Of a DNA stretch of 64,000 bases, positions 61,158-64,000 are shown in pieces. The notes under the pieces were generated by a model. It did no database searches. It saw nothing but the letters and a program-made list of their open reading frames with translations, and was not told the origin of the DNA. Position 1 is the stretch's first letter, and every line of letters begins with the position of its first letter. Position numbers and translations under genes: made by a program. Location: the NCBI GenBank assembly GCA_016703945.1, contig JADJBC010000008.1, positions 186,001 through 250,000 of the forward strand. Direction: 5' to 3'. This stretch comes from Candidatus Aalborgicola danicus (GTDB lineage Bacteria > Pseudomonadota > Gammaproteobacteria > Burkholderiales > Burkholderiaceae_C).

Positions 61158-64000
61158 CTACTGGGCTCCCGGCTGCTGCACCTGGCTCGTCAGCGCGTAC
61201 ACCATGTCACCCACAAACCGCTTGAACGAATCGTTCTCTACAAATTGTTTATAAATCTGCGTGTCGTCTTTCAGCAAAATCTGCATTGCCATGCCCAGCG
61301 CCTGGTCATGCGCCATGCGGGCGGTGTGGGGCGTGTTCTGTTTGGCGTTTTGGTAGGCAGCGTTGGCTTGCACTCGAGGTGCAACTTCTTCCCTGATTTT
61401 TTTCACCACCCGGTCGGAATCGGTGAACAGCGTGCCAAAGCTGTCGTTGAAGGCTTTCAGAATGCTGCTGAGGCGGTCGAGTTCGGGTTGCTGTTTGAAA
61501 CCACCGCCCTCTCCCGCGTCTGGTTCAAGGGCTGCATCGGTGTCGGTCAGCGCAATTTTCAGGGCCGCTTGCTTGTCCACCCGGTAGCTGTCCATGTCAA
61601 TGGCATCAATGATGCCTTTGGCCAGGTCTTCCTCTTTAGGCGCGGGCAGCTTGGCCACCAGCAGGTTCAGCAGGATGGACAGCTTCTCCCAGCCCGCATT
61701 GGTGTCTGGCGTGATGGAGGCCAAGAAGTCGTAGGTACGACAAAACGCTTTGGCCTTGCCTTTGAAGTCCACCTGCTGGTCTTCGTCCAGTGTGCCCTTG
61801 TAGGCCACCACGCAGGCGTCCAGAATCGGGTCCAGCTTGTCGCGCTCGTCTCCCGCCAAGAACAGCGCCACAAATTGTTCGACCTGTTCGGGGGTGTAAA
61901 CCTGTGCCGCGTCCAGCGCCTCTTTTCTGGTCGTTGAGCTTGTTGGGGTCAGTCTCTTCGCTCAGCAGCGTGGTGCGGTAGTAATCCTGAAACGACAGCT
62001 TGATCCCCTCGCAGTCGTTCTGAAAGTCCAGCACAAAGCAATCCCGCTTTTTGGGGTGCGCGCGGTTCAGGCGCGACAGCGTTTGCACCGCCTTGATGCC
62101 GGACAGCGCCTTGTCCACATACATGGTGTGCAGCAGCGGCTCGTCGTAGCCGGTCTGGAACTTGTCGGCGCAGATCAAAAAGCGGTACGGGTCGTCCTGA
62201 ATCTTGTCGGCGATGTCGCGGCTGGCAAAGCCGTTCAGGGACGACTCGCTGACTTTGACCCCTTGGTACTCCGGCTCGCCCGAGAACGCCACGATGGCCT
62301 CGTACGGGCTCTTGCGCTCCACCAGATAGGCTTGGATTGCCTTGAAGTATTGAATCGCCCGCTCAATGCCGCTGCACACCACCATGGCCCGGGCCTGTCC
62401 GCCAATCTTGCCCGCAGCCAGCACGTTTTCATGGAAATGGTCAACCATGATTTCGGCCTTGAGCCGGATCGCGTGGTCGTGGCTTTCCACATAGCGGCGC
62501 AGCTTCTTCTTGGCCTTTTTCTTGTCAAAAAGCGGGTCGTCTTCGATCTTCTTGACCAGGCCAAAGTAGCTCAGCACCGGCGTGTAGTTCTTGAGCACAT
62601 CCAGAATGAAATGCTCTTCCACTGCCTGCTTCATGGTGTAGCTGTGAAACGGCTTGTGCTTGACCTTGCCTTCGGCATCGGGCGGCAGCGCATCGCCAAA
62701 CATCTCCAGCGTCTTGTTCTTGGGCGTGGCGGTGAAGGCGAAGTAGCTGGCGTTGGTCATCAACTTGCGGGCGGCCATGCGCTGCTCAATGGCGTTATTC
62801 ACCACGTCTTCCGCGTCCACCTCGTCACCGTCGTCCTGCCCTCGCGGTCGCGCCCAGCGTGGCACTCATGGAAGCCGCTGTCTTGCCGCTCTGGCTGGAA
62901 TGCGCCTCGTCAATGATGATGGCGAACTTGCGGCCCCGGTGCTCGTCGCCAATCACCTTCAGCACAAACGGAAACGTCTGAATCGTGCTGATGATGATCT
63001 TCTTGCCATCGGCAATGAACTGCCGCAGTTGCTCAGTCTTGGATGTGGCATCGCCCGTCACCGCGCCCACGGTGGCGCCCACCTGCATGAACTGTTTGAT
63101 GGTCTTTTGAATCTGGTCGTCCAGAATGCGCCGGTCGGTCACCACAATCACCGAATCAAACGCGTCCTTGCCTTCAAACTTCACGCCAATCAACTGGTGC
63201 GCCAGCCAGGCAATGGAGTTGGACTTGCCGCTGCCCGCCGAGTGCTGAATCAAATACCGCTTGCCCACCCCATGCTGGCGCACATCGGCCAGCGCGAGGC
63301 GCACCACACCCAACTGGTGGTAGCGCGGGAACACCTGGCTGCGCTTGGTTTTGCCGGTCTTGGGGTTTTTGATCTCCACAATCTGCGCGTAGTTTTCCAG
63401 AATGTCGGTCAAGCCTGCCGGGGTCAGCAGTTCGCGCCACAGGTAGTCGGTCTTCAGGCCCATCGGGTTGGGCGGGTTGCCCGCGCCATCGTTGTGGCCC
63501 TTGTTCAGCGGCAAAAACCACGACGCCTTGCCCGCCAACTGGGTGCACATGCGCACCTCGCTGTCGTCCACCGCGAAGTGCACCACGCAGCGGCCAAACT
63601 CAAACAGCTTTTCACGCGGGTCGCGGTCGCGCTTGTACTGCTCCACCGCGTCCTCCACCGTCTGCTTGGTCAGGCTGTTCTTCAGCTCGAACGTGGCAAT
63701 GGGCAGGCCGTTGATGAACAAGCCCAGATCCAGCGCCCGGCGGGCCGCGTCCAGGCTGTAGGCAAACTGGCGGGTAATGACGAATCGGTTTTGCGCGTGC
63801 AGGGCCTGCGCCTTGGCATTGCCCTCCGACGGCGTGCCGTAAAACAAATCGAAGTGCCCGGCCGGGTGGTGATCAATGCCTTTGCGCAGCACGTCCACCA
63901 CGCCGCGCTTGCCAATCTCGCTGGACAGGCGGGTCAAGAACCTGATGCGGTTGATGTCCTTGGCGTCATGGGCATCCTGCATGGCCAGCTTCTTGAACGC
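61158..64000 (-). pseudogene. hsdR: Type I restriction enzyme R subunit HsdR, frame broken twice and cut by right edge
   Basis: Motor and nuclease subunit of a type I restriction system. Three frames make up one protein. The N-terminal piece (62825 to the edge) has the nuclease motif 'LGLFINGLPIATFELKN', Walker A 'HSAGSGKSNS', and 'IIIDEAHSSQSGKT'. The middle (61636-62865) has 'YFAFTATPKNKTLEMFG' and 'QTLSRLNRAHPKKRDCFVLDF'. The C-terminal piece ends at 61158. The second break is an extra A near 61933: AAAAG for AAAG restores 'NDQKEALDAAQVYTPEQV'. The first lies near 62850, after 'SMSATLGATA'. The true start lies beyond the window. HsdM and HsdS are not seen, but may lie outside it. Confidence 0.9.

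Noticed and set aside
1..64000. CRISPR arrays, prophage, integrons or insertion sequences
   Set aside because: No regularly spaced direct repeats, transposase, integrase or phage genes were seen; hsdR is the only defence gene.
1..64000. tRNA or rRNA genes
   Set aside because: No cloverleaf with a conserved GTTCGA-type loop and acceptor pairing was noticed in intergenic regions; this was judged by eye and a tRNAscan run could overturn it.

Overview
The window looks like a chromosomal segment of a betaproteobacterium (Burkholderiales, probably a Rhodoferax/Polaromonas-like Comamonadaceae). The evidence is moderately high GC, a phaC-phaA-phaB polyhydroxybutyrate cluster, propionyl-CoA synthetase, many Comamonadaceae-style hypothetical genes, and short dispersed repeats of a kind I associate with that family. 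The family assignment rests on memory, not on a search. No rRNA, tRNA, CRISPR array, insertion sequence or prophage was recognised. The left edge cuts a TauE/SafE permease and the right edge cuts a type I restriction gene.

Layout. 1-5.5 kb: permease end, a perfect bidirectional terminator, phaB, phaA, phaC, a small membrane protein and pgeF. 5.5-10.2 kb: a rightward run of small metabolic genes (ABM monooxygenase, FAH hydrolase, thioesterase, Nudix hydrolase, EcsC-like protein, PAP2 phosphatase, thymidine kinase). 10.3-13.2 kb: prpE, an isochorismatase-like hydrolase and a small Cys-rich protein. 13.2-17.8 kb: NlpC/P60 hydrolase, TonB-dependent receptor, thioredoxin-like lipoprotein. 18.2-21.6 kb: a tight operon of a J-domain protein and three proteins I do not recognise, followed by a DsbG-like lipoprotein. 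21.6-27 kb: glutathione peroxidase, an NTF2-like lipoprotein and purL (frameshifted). 27.1-31.7 kb: a copper-handling cluster (two small secreted proteins, TolC-like protein, multicopper oxidase, cupredoxin-CusF fusion). 31.8-33.9 kb: an HdrCB/DsrK-like Fe-S protein with a NarI-like cytochrome b. 34.2-44.6 kb: a lipid operon (ferredoxin reductase, desaturase, high-molecular-weight FabG, MaoC hydratase, thiolase, FadE5-like dehydrogenase) with a decayed second dehydrogenase copy behind it and a divergent DesT-like TetR regulator in front. 44.7-48.1 kb: map and glnD. 48.2-56.1 kb: secreted RCC1-repeat protein, histidine kinase, acyltransferase/DUF1554-like lipoprotein, 7TM adenylate cyclase. 56.4-61.1 kb: a methionine catabolism locus resembling Pseudomonas mdeR-mdeA-mdeB. 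61.2-64 kb: hsdR in broken frames.

How parts work together. phaA, phaB and phaC make PHB from acetyl-CoA. The mde genes would turn methionine into 2-ketobutyrate and then propionyl-CoA, and prpE makes propionyl-CoA from propionate. The des/fad operon would desaturate acyl-CoAs and process them through a beta-oxidation-like set, apparently under one TetR operator.

The most unusual signal is a family of about 60-bp repeats (nine copies seen). Five copies lie inside open reading frames: pgeF, purL twice, the pyruvate-dehydrogenase-like mdeB, and the signal peptide of the cupredoxin. They are read in four different frame/orientation combinations without breaking the gene. Separately, several conserved genes carry single-base frameshifts (purL, desaturase, hsdR twice, probably the mdeB start), which suggests indel errors in the assembly more than real gene death.
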